From positions 620,001 through 684,000 of the forward strand of contig NZ_CP146005.1 in NCBI RefSeq assembly GCF_038095995.1: DNA of 64,000 bases, in the 5' to 3' direction. Below the pieces are notes generated by a model. That model had not been told where the DNA came from, searched no databases, and saw only the letters and a program-made list of their open reading frames with translations. The DNA comes from Mesomycoplasma ovipneumoniae (GTDB lineage Bacteria > Bacillota_I > Bacilli_A > Mycoplasmatales > Metamycoplasmataceae). The translations under genes and the position numbers were made by a program. Positions 23,339-35,619 of the stretch are shown piece by piece. Positions within the stretch are counted from its first letter, which is position 1; each line of letters begins with the position of its first letter.

Positions 23339-24106
23339 TTAAATTTTTATCCATTTATTTTTAATTGCCTCTCTATAGAAATCTTCAAATGTTCTTGTGC
23401 TACTATGTAAATATTTTTTATCTAATAATTGACACATTTCCCAAGTAGTTCTTCTTTTAAAACTAACATGATGAATATCTTTTATTTGTATTTGACCAGT
23501 ACCTAGAGCTGGATTATAGCTTATGTCATTATCTCCTATAAATTTTAAGTCATACGCATTAAAGTCAACAACTTCCATAATGCCATCCATCAATTGTGTT
23601 CGTTCATTTCTTTCTGAATAAACTTTATGCTTAATCGACAATACTATAAACATATAATCAGGATCAACTACATAAGCTGTCCTAATCCTAGAAAAAGAAG
23701 TAATATTAGGACCTTTCCCACTATCAACAATATCATTCGCAGTCGCCTTTACATCAATATTTCCTGTAAGAACTTTAACATTATCTTTCTTAAACTCAAG
23801 TATAATATCTGCCATTCCTAATCTTTCTTGCACTTCTACATTTATTAAATTGTATTTATTATTTCGAACATTTCTAATGTCGACAAAAACCTCATTTGCC
23901 CAAACTTCGATCATAGGACCTGCAATTTTGTTTATATTTTCTAATGATAGTCCTAATTTTAAATTTGTATTTATTATAATCTTATCATCACCAGAATTTT
24001 TTCGTTCTTGTAATATATTTATTATTTGTTCAATAACAAATTTTGAATCTTTTTCATATTCCTTAGACTCTATAGGAATTTTAAACTCTAAATCTTCATA
24101 TCTCAT
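23339..24106 (-). CDS. type II restriction endonuclease (PD-(D/E)XK-like)
   Basis: 255 residues from ATG 24106, which follows GGAGG (24118-24122). An in-frame upstream ATG at 24151 has no such site. A likely nuclease core is MADIILEF, then NIDVKAT (D...DxK pattern, about residues 105-130). The next gene is a beta-class methyltransferase, giving the classical R-M order. Recognition sequence unknown. Its Trp codons are all TGG and it uses many ATA Ile codons, unlike the neighbouring genes, which suggests recent transfer from a host where TGA is a stop or is rarely used. Confidence 0.75.
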   Translation of the reverse strand: MRYEDLEFKIPIESKEYEKDSKFVIEQIINILQERKNSGDDKIIINTNLKLGLSLENINKIAGPMIEVWANEVFVDIRNVRNNKYNLINVEVQERLGMADIILEFKKDNVKVLTGNIDVKATANDIVDSGKGPNITSFSRIRTAYVVDPDYMFIVLSIKHKVYSERNERTQLMDGIMEVVDFNAYDLKFIGDNDISYNPALGTGQIQIKDIHHVSFKRRTTWEMCQLLDKKYLHSSTRTFEDFYREAIKNKWIKI

Positions 24107-24125
24107 AATTGTTTTTTCCTCCATT

Positions 24126-24205
24126 TTAAATAATTTTAATAACATCTTCAATTTTACAATTTAATTCTTCACATATCCTTTCAATATTTTTAAGCGATAT
24201 ATATT
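24126..24205 (-). pseudogene. C-terminal remnant of an XRE/Cro-type regulator (R-M control protein?)
   Basis: The last 26 codons of a helix-turn-helix protein: ISLKNIERICEELNC followed by KIEDVIKII and TAA. This matches the end of XRE-family domains, where the last helix reads like 'LxxICxxLNC...DII'. It stops abruptly at the element A left end (CCCGAG at 24206). Its position directly before the endonuclease suggests the C (controller) protein of this R-M system, whose N-terminal part is lost. Confidence 0.6.
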
Positions 24206-24264
24206 CCCGAGTTTCCCAGTTTGATGAGATAATCTTAAAAAGTTTCGGGTTTTTCGTGGTTTTT
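24156..24264. repeat. 109-bp target-site duplication, left copy
   Basis: Identical to 26172-26280. The two copies flank the IS1634-family element (24265-26171) exactly. It includes part of the XRE remnant and the first ~59 bp of element A copy 3, so the IS jumped into element A after element A had already interrupted the regulator. Confidence 0.9.
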
Positions 24265-26171
24265 CCCGAGTTTCCCAGTTTGATAAGGTAATTTTAAAAA
24301 AGCATCTGGTTTTAGGCACTTTTTTAAGTTTTTCGGTAAAAGTTAATAACAATTTTATTAGTGATTTATTAAGATATCAAAGTAAAAATCATACCTATTT
24401 CAAATATTCGGATCACTAGGAACACCATCTCGATTTTTAAATGTTATTTGCTGATCTAAAGTGTTAAATTCAACCCTTTGCCTTAATTTTTGCAACATCG
24501 TTACTAAACCAACCTCAGTTAATTGATTGTTTTCAAATAACTTGTTATCACTAATATGTTTGTTGATTTTAAATATTATAGTTTTTAAAATAACTAGTGA
24601 GATAAAACACAAAAGTGTATGAGCTAGAATGTGCTCGTCAATTCTTAAAAATACGGGCCGAATATTCAACAAACCTTTTAGACTTCTAAAATTAGCTTCA
24701 ATATTCCACTGTTTTTGGTATTTTTCAACTATATCTAAGACATTTAAATTCAGTATATTTGTTTCATAAACATAGTAGCCATCAAATTGTTTGTCTTTGT
24801 CAATTTTACTTTGATCTAATTCAAATTTCATGTTTGAAATTTCCTTAAAATATTTAGGTTTTTTACCAAACAATTTGTTTACTTCAATAAAACCGTCTTT
24901 ATTTTGTTTTTTAATAAAACTTTCGATTTGCTCTTCACGAGCTTTTCTGTCTTTTATCGCTCTTTTTGTACTGTAAGTAATAATTCTTCTTCTAATATTT
25001 TCAGTGTATCTTTTATTTTTATAAGATGAATAAAATTCTTCTTTTTTATACTTAAAATCCGCATTTACATCAACATAATCCCTTGGATCTAGTAAATAAT
25101 TTTTGAATTTTTGAGTCCCTACCTTTGCACGATATGAAATAATAAAATTATAGTTTCTTGATTCAAGAAATCGAATATTTGCAGCAGTTGACATGCCGCG
25201 ATCAGCGATTATTGTCATATTTTTGATATTATATTTGGATTCAACATCTAATACAAAAGGGATTAATGTACTAGAATCGCCGGTATTTCCTTTAAAAACT
25301 TTAATATGAAAAGGAATACCATTTTTATCACACGCTAAGCCAATGACAATTTGGTCTTCTTTGAATTTAGCATCTTTAGAATAGCCAGGAATTCTTAATC
25401 CATTTCTTTCAAATGTCTCAAAATAGATTGTTGATGAGTCAAAATAAAATTCACTGTCCCTTTTTCCAAGTTCGCTTGTTACCATTTTGTTGACACTATT
25501 TAAAAGTTGATTTTGTGACTCAAAGACAAGATCTAGGAGTCTATAAAAGCTATTTTTGGAAGCATTTATTTGATTTGAGTAGTCATCCTTTTTATCAAAA
25601 GCATTAATAATGCTGCCAGGATCAGTGATCCGTTTTGAAATTAAGTAGTTAAAAATTTCTTTCATATTTTTATGTCTACTTTTAGGAAGTGACTCAAAAA
25701 TATTGTGCTTTTCAATAAGTTTTTCAATTAATTCCCCACCAACAAAAACCGAACCTTCGATTATTGCGGAATTTTTAATAGAATCAAGTAAAATAGCCTT
25801 GACTTTATCTTTGTCATCTAAATTTGAAAACAATTTCAATTTTTCTTTGATAATTTGAACAGCATTTGGATTAATTTTTTCCAAATTCCGCTCATTTCCT
25901 AAACTAAATCAACGTTTTGGACCTTTGGAATAACCTTGTGTTCAGCCAACATATTTATATGGTTTATCTTTTGAAGATCCTCAAACACTAAATAAAAACA
26001 AATTTTGTTTTTTCATAATGTATAATTATACCATAAAATTACTTAAAATGCTACCAAATGCTACCAATAAAAATTAAGGTTTTACATTCAAAAAACACCG
26101 ATTTACAGGTCTTTTTTCATATTTATATTTACTAAAAAGTGAATTTTTGCCTTCAAACTGGGAAACTCGGG
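24265..26171 (-). mobile_element. complete IS1634-family insertion sequence, 1907 bp
   Basis: Terminal inverted repeats CCCGAGTTTCCCAGTTT and AAACTGGGAAACTCGGG bracket one transposase gene. Flanking 109-bp perfect direct repeats (24156-24264 and 26172-26280) are target duplications. IS1634 of M. mycoides is known for unusually long, variable target duplications, so the family call and the duplication support each other. The intact gene and perfect duplication indicate recent insertion. Confidence 0.93.
24358..26016 (-). CDS. IS1634-family transposase, 552 aa
   Basis: Single frame from ATG 26016 (MKKQNLFLFSVWG) to TAA, with TGA Trp codons near both ends. IS4-superfamily DDE signatures: first Asp in FYFDSSTIYFETF, second Asp in IIADRGMS, and the Y-(2)R-(3)E-like region as YQKQWNIEANFRSLKGLL, where the Glu is the third catalytic residue. 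It catalyses cut-and-paste transposition of this element, and probably of the B and A derivatives that share its ends. Confidence 0.93.
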
Positions 26172-26280
26172 ACAATTTAATTCTTCACATATCCTTTCAA
26201 TATTTTTAAGCGATATATATTCCCGAGTTTCCCAGTTTGATGAGATAATCTTAAAAAGTTTCGGGTTTTTCGTGGTTTTT
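26172..26280. repeat. 109-bp target-site duplication, right copy
   Basis: Perfect repeat of 24156-24264, directly abutting the right inverted repeat of the IS1634 element. It carries a second copy of the XRE gene fragment and the element A left end. Confidence 0.9.
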
Positions 26281-26690
26281 AAACTAAAAAAGCAAAATTA
26301 TTAAATATTTAAACTGCTTTTTTAGCTTAAAACACTGACAAGAATCAATTTATGGATAAAATAACAAAAATCATAAAAAAATACAACTACTATTTAAACT
26401 CAATGCAAATAGAAAACTCGTTTTTATTTGCGTCGAGCCTAAAAAAACATATGAATTTTTGAAAGAACAAAAACCAAAAGCCCTAAATTTATAGATTTCT
26501 AAACGGGTAATTTAAGGCATACCATCATATTTAGAAATATAATGGAAAATTCGCACTATCTGATTTTCTTAGACAAAAAACATAATTAATTCCCCCTTAA
26601 TTCAATATCAAAATTTATTAATTTATTCTTAAGTGATTGTTATTATAACATAATTTTTTCTTAGACCAAGTATTTTTTCTTTTTTTAATA
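26222..26690 (-). repeat. element A copy 3, right end truncated; split by IS1634
   Basis: Continues the element A sequence from the left end (26222) through hairpins to the promoter block: TTGGTC (26664-26669), 16 nt, TATAAT (26642-26647), AAGGGGG, ATG 26583 opening M-F-F-V-stop (26569-26583). The homopolymer is interrupted (TTTTTTC, then TTTTTTT) and the outer IS1634-like right end is missing. Before the IS1634 insertion its transcript would have run into the XRE/R-M operon. Confidence 0.7.
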
Positions 26691-26802
26691 GTTGAAAAAA
26701 TTCATACAACTAATTTTTACCTATGATTTTAATTGTTCAACTTTTGTTAATTTTTCTGTTAATTCATTTAGTTCTAGGACTTAAATTTTGTTGCTTAATT
26801 AT

Positions 26803-26833
26803 AAAAAAACCTCGTTTTTACGAGGATTTTTTA
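26803..26833 (-). terminator. intrinsic terminator after the truncated surface-protein gene
   Basis: AAAACCTCG / CGAGGTTTT-type stem (ACCTCG TTTTTA CGAGGA) flanked by A and T runs, 17-47 nt after the stop at 26850. Works in either direction by symmetry. Confidence 0.7.
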
Positions 26834-26849
26834 TAATTAAAATTTGTGA

Positions 26850-29582
26850 TTATACATATTCGGATCTAAATTTTTCAAAAAGTTTATTATATTCTTCTTC
26901 ACTTTGAGGTGTGTCAAATAAAACAAAACCTTTAAAGGTGATTCCAGTTTCAGATGTTCTTAAAGGTAGATTGTCAATTTGTTCTTGAAGTTGTGATTTG
27001 GTAGTTCCAAAAGTAAAACCTTTTTCAAAATTTAATTTTGCACCTTCTGGTATATCGCGGCTTCAGGTAAAAATCGGTTTTTTAGCATCATCAGATTCAC
27101 TAGAATAAAACTTCATATTCATAACAGATTTGCTATCTTTTTTTTCAATATCTACACGTAAAATAATAGTGGATTCAGAATTATTAAGAAAATCTTGAAG
27201 TATTGAGAGACGATTTTTTGGATCAAGTTCCAAGCTAGGTTCAATGGTTTCTTCACTACTTTTTCCTAATTTTAATTCTAATTTACCATTATATGTTGAT
27301 TGAAATCCTGTTTTTTTGTTGTTAAAATTTATACTATGCCCGGGCTTGGGGTTAGGTTTAGGAGCAAATTCAGCACCAATTTTAAAAACACCTTGGACAA
27401 GGAATTCCTTTTCAATAACTAAGTTAAAATCATTTTCTTGTTCACCTGTTTTTAGTAAAAAATATTGAAGAACATCTATCTGAGGTAATTTACTTGGTTT
27501 AAAAGCATAAAGCAAGGAAGTGCCGTCTTTTAATTTTAGATCTGTATTGTTATTTACAGTTTTGTGCAAGGAAATGCCACCTTCAGCTAGATAAATGCCT
27601 TGTTCCTGTTCATCTATATGTACTTTTTCTTTTGATATTTTTGAAGGCGCTTCGTTTGCATTAAACCTTAAATTTGGATTATTAACAGCTGAAATTGATT
27701 TTAAAACTTGCTGTTTTTGGCCATCTTCTAAATATTGTTCTTCTGTTTCAATATTAGTTTTTCAATCTAAAAATAGGTGTGTTTTTACGGTATCAGAAAA
27801 AGATTTATAAAGTTTATTATCTTTATTTACATCATCAACTTCAACTGTTAAATTTCTTTCAATTCCATTAGGAGTTTTAATCTTAAGATTTATTTCATAG
27901 GTTTCATCTTGATGATTTGCAGAAATAGAAATAGAAGTGCCCTCAGGAAGATTAGATTTTTCAAGATTTCCAAGAAGTTTTCTTAGGTAATCACCTAAAG
28001 ATTGATCACTTGGAGGGGTTGGAGAAGGGGCAGGAGTTGGTTCTTCTGTATCTTGGAATAAGGTCGGTAAAGCACTAACATTTGTATCAACAGTTGTAGA
28101 AGCATCTGAGCTATCAGCGTCCTGTTCAGTGTTTGAAACTATTGGGGTTTGAGTAATTTTGTTACTTTTTGTTGCAAAAAAATTAAGAGCATCGAAAAAA
28201 GGGGCTAGCTGGGTTGTTATATCTTTTATATCGTAAGTTCTATTTAAAAAAGGTCTGATTTTATCATCAATTGTTGAAGCAAAAACTGTAATTGGCAAAT
28301 TTTTCTTGATTTCAAAGCTTAAATTGTCAATATCTTGTGATCCTTGTTGGTCAAAACTCTCGATTGCGTTTTTAAAATATGCGCCATAAATTTCCTCGTT
28401 TGCATCAAATTCTAGTTCAAAATTGAAAGTATAGGTATTATTTTCGCCAAGTTTTAGACCTAAAGGAAGTAATGTTTCATCACTAAAATTACCTTCAATA
28501 TTTAGTCCAACATTGACAATATTAGAATTTTTAGGGTCATTTTTGTTTTCTTTTACTGAAAAAGTGACACTTTTTGGGCTAAAATTAGGGATTAAATCTT
28601 TAATATCTTCTAGAAATGTTTCATTTTCATTTTCATTTGAACTTGAAGTAAATCAAGAATTAAACTGCTCAAGATTTAAATTTTGAGGATTTTGGGCAAA
28701 ATATTCTGATACACTAAGATTGTTTTGCACTAAATGTTTAGAAATAGTTGAGTTAAATTTATAATTTTTTTTAAAAATTTTTAATAATTCAGAAGATTTT
28801 TTTTGATCTGTTTTCTTAGGTACATCAACAAAATTAAGTGTTAATTTGCTACTTTTTTGTGTTTTTTTATCAAATAAACTTAATGCTAAGCCAATTTTAT
28901 TATTAACATCATCAACATTTGTAAAATTTAATTTTTCATCTTGCAATTCGGGTTTTATTTCAAAATTGGAAGGAAAAACAAAAACCGGCTCAGAATTTAT
29001 GTTGAACGAAATTCCGCCAAATTTAGAAAATGTTGCAAACAGTGCTGAACTTGAATTTTTTGTTTTTTCAAAATTTTCCTTAAATTCATTATAAAACAAA
29101 ATAGCAATTTCGGTAGCGGTTTTTCCTTCTAAAGAATCTTGATTTAGAAGACTAATTGATGCACTCAAATTTTGAGCTGAAAAATTCAAGGTTTTATCTT
29201 GATCTGAAAAATCTAAGTCAAAACTTGCTGTATAATTTATACTTTTACTTGAATTTGAAATATTAACAGCAAGATTTTTTATTTTATTTGACTCAATTTT
29301 TACTTCTGATTGACTCCTTGGAACAACCAATCTGAAATTGAAATCTGGATATTTTTGACTAATTTGGCTAAAATCAATTGCATTATTTAAGTCAAAATTA
29401 TATGCAGTATCAAAATGCAAATTTAGTGCATCAGAAGCGCTTAATTTTTTAGCAAATTTTGACTTAAGTTTTAAGTTAGCAACTAAACTATCAAATTCAG
29501 TCGTGTTAAATTCTGAATTAACGTTTAAATTTGTAGCATTTGCTAGTTTATCGTCAAATTCCGATAATTTTGAATTATTAAG
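26850..29582 (-). pseudogene. large surface protein (P97/P102-adhesin-like architecture), 5' part removed by IS3
   Basis: About 910 open codons (TGA as Trp) without a start; an in-frame stop and the IS3 element follow at 29583. The product is rich in Asn, Ser, Lys and Phe with repeated beta-strand-like stretches, a Pro-rich linker (EEPTPAPSPTPPSDQS, near 28000) and a C-terminal domain with GIYLAEGGISLH and FTFGTTKSQ. The overall style resembles the P97/P102 adhesin families of M. hyopneumoniae relatives, but I cannot assign it firmly. No secretion signal remains, so this copy is unlikely to reach the surface. Confidence 0.6.
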
Positions 29583-29589
29583 TTAATAT

Positions 29590-30976
29590 ATTAATTTCAG
29601 ACACATTCAAAAAAGGTGTGTCAAAATGAAACAATACAAATTCACAATTCAAGACAAATTTAAATACATCAAAATTGCCGAATCTAAAGGCTTAAAAAAT
29701 GCAATTTTGGCTTTTGCAGAAGAATTTAGAGAAATTTACAAAAACAAATCTAAAAGTAAAAAAGCGGATAAAGAATGAATGTTGCATATATACGCTAATA
29801 ATTTGATAAGAAATTGGCAAAAAAAGTTTTATAATAATGATATGAAAAGTTTAATTAGTACTCGTGGAAAAATCAAATCTCCACGCAAACCAAAAAAGAA
29901 ATATACAATTAACGATCTTTCTGAAAACGATCGTGAAGTTTACCAAGAAATAATTGAAACTGTTCTTAGAAAATACGGGGTTGACCCCGGGATTATTCTT
30001 GAGGAGCTCAAAAAACGAAAACAAGAACAAGAAAAAGATAAAAACAAAATCGAAAATTCCACTAGAATTTGTAGCGTTTTTAAGGTTAATCGCACTTCTA
30101 TTTATGAGAAAATTAGGGTGAAAAAACCACCAAAGAAAATGATTTATGATGAAGACTTACTTCAGTGAATTCGCGAAAATTTTATTTTAAATCGAAAGGT
30201 AAAAGGCCGAGACATCCTATATAATATTTACATAAATCAGGGAAATTATGTAAGCACGTACGTGTTTCAAAAACACTACGAATTTTTAGGATTAAAATCA
30301 CTAGCTTATAAAAAGCAAGGAAAACCAGCACCAAAAGAGAAAAAGTTTACGCGAATTTGGACTGAAGATCATATCAAAGGTGAATTTAGCTCAGAAAATT
30401 TTGGTGAAAAATGGTTTGCTGATATTAAATTTATCAAAATTAACAACGAATGATTTTATCTACACTCAATTATTGAAACAAAATCCAATTACTTGCTCAA
30501 TTTTTCAATTTCTAAAACAAGATTTTCAGAAGAAACTATAAACTTAGTAAAACAAACAATCAAAAAGTACAATATTAAACCAAAATTTTTCCATTCAGAT
30601 CATGGCGTGGAATATGCGAACTACAAATTTGCTAATTTTTTAAAACAAAACAATATCCAACAATCAATGTCGCCAAAAGGCAATGCCCTTGCAAACCGCC
30701 CTATTGAATATTTTTATGCAGTTTTTCAACGAGAATTGCTTAATATTGAGGGCGAAAATTTTGAAAATGTGGCTATTGCTTATCAAAAAATAAGTGAATT
30801 TATTGATTGGTATAACAATGAAAGGCCTCAAAGTTGCTTATCATATAAAACTCCAAGTTATTATATGAGGTAAATTATTTGTCCAAATTTTTAAAATGAA
30901 CATGCTAGAAAAAATTAACAAAAGCGGTGTAATCAAAATCATAGGTAAAAAACTAATTGTCTGAGATTTTTCTACT
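29590..30976 (+). mobile_element. IS3-family (IS150-like) insertion sequence, copy 1
   Basis: Carries one transposase gene without frameshift. TTTCAGAC at the left and GTCTGAGA at the right are the likely imperfect inverted repeats; exact ends are uncertain by about 10 bp because the outer few bases differ between copies. It interrupts the surface-protein gene on its left. About 95% similar by eye to copy 2 at 47.15 kb. Confidence 0.8.
29626..30873 (+). CDS. IS3/IS150-family transposase, 415 aa
   Basis: One frame from ATG 29626 (MKQYKFTIQDKFKYIKIAES) with TGA Trp, so no programmed frameshift is needed, unlike most IS3 members. An N-terminal helix-turn-helix region is followed by a Lys/Glu-rich coiled coil (about 100-150) and an rve-type DDE domain: Asp in WFADIKFI, Asp in FHSDHGVEY, Glu in NRPIEYFYAVFQREL, then FIDWYNNERPQ. 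All catalytic residues are present. Confidence 0.92.
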
Positions 30977-31005
30977 TATTTAAGTAAACAAATCCCTTAA
31001 ATTAG

Positions 31006-32237
<1,232 letters not shown>

Positions 32238-32269
32238 TAATTAGTCCTTTAAATATTCTAAATTATAAT

Positions 32270-32310
32270 AAAAAATCCACCTTTAAATAGTAAAAGTTGG
32301 GTTTTTTTAT
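32270..32310. terminator. imperfect intrinsic terminator, paralogous to 36794..36833
   Basis: AAAAATCCACCTTT and AAAAGTTGGGTTTTTTT form an interrupted stem with a terminal T run. The same sequence with a perfect stem lies after the second MIB gene, so this is probably the original terminator of the MIB gene at 33192, now displaced by element A copy 4. Confidence 0.5.
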
Positions 32311-32392
32311 ATTTAAAAATTTTAGTAGTCTAAATTAAGATGAAGAATCTGAAGAGGATTTAATACTTATCTCACGCAAGGCAAATTTACCT

Positions 32393-33179
32393 CTCGAATT
32401 TCCCAGTTTGATGAGATAATCTTAAAAAGTCTCCGGTTTTCACGCTTTTTTAATTTTTTTGGCAAAAGTTAATTGCCTATTTTTTACTTATTTATTAAAA
32501 TATCAAAGTAAAAATCATCTTATTTCAAATATTTGGATCACTAAGAAGGTGATCAAACTGTCAAACTCAAGAAAAATAACTATCAAAGTAAAAACACTAA
32601 ATTTTAAATCTAACACTCATGAATGCAAAATCTACTTATTAATTAAAAAAAGTAAACTAAAAAAGCTAAAATTTTAACTTAAAAAGTAAAATTATGAAAT
32701 TTTTAAACTACCTTTTTTAGTTTAGAACACTGACAAAAATCAAAAAAATACAACTACTATTTAAACTCAATGCAAATAGAAAACTCGTTTTTACTTACAT
32801 TGAGCCTAAAAAAATATACGAAGTTTTGAAAGAACAATAATCAAAAGCCTTAAATTTGTAGATTTCTAAACGGTCAAATTTAAGGCATCCCATCATATTT
32901 AAAAATATAATGGAAAATTCGCAGTATATAATTTTTTTATGACAAAAACATTCTTGATTCCTCCTTAATTCAATAGCAAAATTTATTAATTATTCTTAGT
33001 GAGGTTAATTATAACATAACTTTATTTTTGACCAAGCATTTTTTTTTTTTTTTTGCAAAAGGTTAAATTTACAATAATAAAAATTAAGATTTTAAGTCAA
33101 AAAACCCCGATTTACGAGTATTTTTACATATTAGCATTCAATAAAAAGTGAATTTTTGCCATCAAACTGGGAAAATCAG
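32393..33179 (-). repeat. element A copy 4
   Basis: Left end CTCGAATTTCCCAGTTTG, right end ATCAAACTGGGAAAATCAG. Promoter on the minus strand: TTGGTC (33030-33035), 16 nt, TATAAT (33008-33013), T16 at 33039-33054. AAGGAGG (32960-32966) and ATG 32951 open M-F-L-S-stop (32937-32951). H2 stem at 32847-32886 is perfect (GCCTTAAATTTG pairing CAAATTTAAGGC). Flanked by ~62-bp diverged direct repeats (32329-32392 and about 33180-33240) that duplicate the 3' end of the MIB gene. The transcript would run into hsdS. Confidence 0.8.
33008..33035 (-). promoter_or_regulatory. promoter of element A copy 4, directed at hsdS
   Basis: TTGGTC (33030-33035), 16-nt spacer, TATAAT (33008-33013) on the minus strand, homopolymer T16 (33039-33054) upstream of the -35. 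hsdS starts ~770 nt downstream. Confidence 0.6.
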
Positions 33180-33191
33180 AAATATTCTAAA

Positions 33192-35441
33192 TTAAGATGA
33201 AGAGGATTTAACACTTATTTCACGCAAGGCAAATTTACCTTGTGATGCTTGTTTTTGTCTTAGGTCTTTAGTTTTTTCTTGATAAAACTTAATTAGATCT
33301 TGTTTAATTTGTTCAGAATCGACAACAATTTTACTAAAAGGATAAGCGTTATTTACTGATTCAACAAAGGCTTTGAGTTGTTCTTTTGCATCTTCACTAA
33401 GATTTCCGCTTATATTAAATGTAACATTTTGCTGATTTTGGCCAGTTTGATCACGAAAATAAATTCGCCCAGTAGGACTGTCATAACGCTCAGAAATTCC
33501 ACTTAATTTGTCGGTATATTTTGAGCCTTCAAAGTCTGAAACATTAGCTGAAAAAGTTAGACCTAGATTAGTGCTAGATCCAGAATTAATATCGACGGCA
33601 AAATAAATATCAGTAAATCTTAGCTTTTTAAAGCCTTCATAATCTTGAGATGCATATTTATCTTCTTTTCAGTTTTTAATGTTATCATTAAAAATTCGGT
33701 CAATTTCGTCAAATTTAAGGTTTTTAATTGTTTTAATATTTGTTTCAGAAAAATCTAGTTTTGGAGGATAGCCACCTTTACCACCATGGCGACCTTGGAA
33801 TGGACGTTGGTAAATTTTGGAGCCAAAAGCTAATTTTAAACCTTCGGTGATTTTAGCTTCATCGTCTCCTTTATCCCAACGGAGTGTGTCAAATAAAATT
33901 GATCCAGGAATTTGCTCATCAGGCGTGTTTTTGTGAAAATCAGCGGCATTATTATAATCAAAACTAATAAAATCAACATCAGCAACGGCATTTGGATTAA
34001 TTGCTCAGTTATCGGCGATTGCTTTTTCGTTAGAATAGAGTTCTAATTCTTTAAGTTTTTTGCCTCGAAGTGCTGACAGACCATTTATTGCTTTTTGGTC
34101 ATCTAAAAATAAAGTTAGTTTTTGGACATTATTTGGTAAGGCTTGCAAAATTTTATCGATATTTTGGTCTTTATTTTTTGTGCCGACATTTTTAAGAACA
34201 ACAGCATCAATTTTGTTAACGACATTTGATTTTAGAAAATCTTGGAATTTTTCAAAAGCATTTTTGTCATTTGCATCAATTGAAACAGCAATAATTTGGG
34301 ACTTTACAGCTTTATGTTTATTTTGGGCATTTTGAGTATATCGGTAAACTTTTATTGATCCAGAACCTGAACCGGCAACTTTGTCAATTTCGGCTTTTCA
34401 TTCATCATTAGAAGAAATATCGGCTTTGTCTCAACCCTCATAGTTTTGATTAGCAATTCCGTGTGGATTACGTTGAACTCAACCTTCATTACTTAAAAGA
34501 CGATTTTGGTTTCGTTGACGATAAAGTCCATTTTTTCCTGTAATTGGATTGTCATCAGGATTTACAAAAATTCAGCCGTGATGGTCATTAGGATCAACAG
34601 TCATTCCTCGCTCAATTGATTTGTAATCAATCTCAGAAAATTTTGGGCCTTCTATTGCTTGCTGTTTTAAAAATTTTAAGTAATTATCTTCTCTAGTTTT
34701 GTAATTATTTGCTACTCAAATTTGGTATCTTAGACTTTCTTCAAATACTTTTTTTTGTTCATCGGTACCATTAGGGTAATAACGCTTAAATTCATGCTTT
34801 AACTGGCGTTCTAGTTCGGCAATTTCAGCTACTCGTGCGGCAATATTTACTTCAGTTCTTCGTGTTGAAGCAGCCAGACCTAAACGCCAGTTGGCTTTTG
34901 CTTGCTCGACTGCTCCGGGCGAAACATTAACAGATTGAGATTGTCTTGGCGAAGTTTGGACTCTTTGGGTAGTGGTTGCTGTGCTATGAACAGGTGAACT
35001 TGCGGTTCTTGAAACACTTGGAGCTGGGATTGGGACGGTTGATTCAACTCGACTAATTATTCTTCTTGTTATTTTTGGAGCAGGTTGAGGCTTAGGAGTA
35101 GCAATAGCAATTTTTTTAACTTGTTTTGGAATTTCAACTTTTGGTGGGATTTTTTCAACTTTTTGCGGTTGGACTACCGGGGCATCTGATTCAATTTTTT
35201 TAGGTTCAGGTTTTTGGACTGGTATAAATTTAGAATTTGTAACTGGCGAATTAAAAGCGGTATCATTTGGGATATTTTTAAGAATTATTGATGGCGCTTC
35301 TGGCGAATAAGCAACCAAAGGAGATTCTCAGTTAAAATTATTTACTACTTCATTTAATGCAAAGGAAAAGCTAACGGCAATAGCGCTTGCTGCTGCTCCT
35401 ATTAGATATTTTTTGCGCTTTGAGACATAAAAAATTTGCAT
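33192..35441 (-). CDS. MIB-family immunoglobulin-blocking protein, paralogue 1, 749 aa
   Basis: Mycoplasma immunoglobulin-binding (MIB) proteins capture host antibody on the cell surface and usually work with the protease MIP. The start has a GGAGG ribosome-binding site 5 nt upstream. Signal anchor MQIFYVSKRKKYLIGAAAS is followed by the family-typical YSPEAPSIILKNIPND block, a Pro/Lys-rich linker (about 60-190), a helical part, and a leucine-rich region (LTLFLDDQKA, LKELELYSNE). TGA Trp in the middle. No MIP gene adjoins, so the partner lies elsewhere or is absent. 55-60% similar by eye in blocks to paralogue 2. Confidence 0.8.
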
Positions 35442-35576
35442 TTTAACCTCCTAAAAACAAAGAAACAAAATTAGGCAAATTTTGAATTTAAATTTTAGCT
35501 AATTTTGTTTTTAGATAGATTTAGAAATTATTATAAATGATTTTTTAAAAAAACAAAACTTTTTGTCCAAAAAATT

Positions 35577-35612
35577 TTTAAGGATTTTTTGGGGCGTTTC
35601 AGTCTCAATCGG
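35577..35612. repeat. remnant of the 3' end of the MIB paralogue 2 gene
   Basis: CAGTCTCAATCGGTAACCCTTC resembles the last codons of the gene at 36856 (...GLPIETK-stop). Together with element A copy 5 beginning just after it, this looks like the old left half of a target duplication. Confidence 0.5.
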
Positions 35613-35619
35613 TAACCCT

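Noticed and set aside
27595..29094. Plus-strand ORFs with Cys/Phe-rich products at 27595 and 28846
   Set aside because: Antisense to the surface-protein frame and of unlikely composition.
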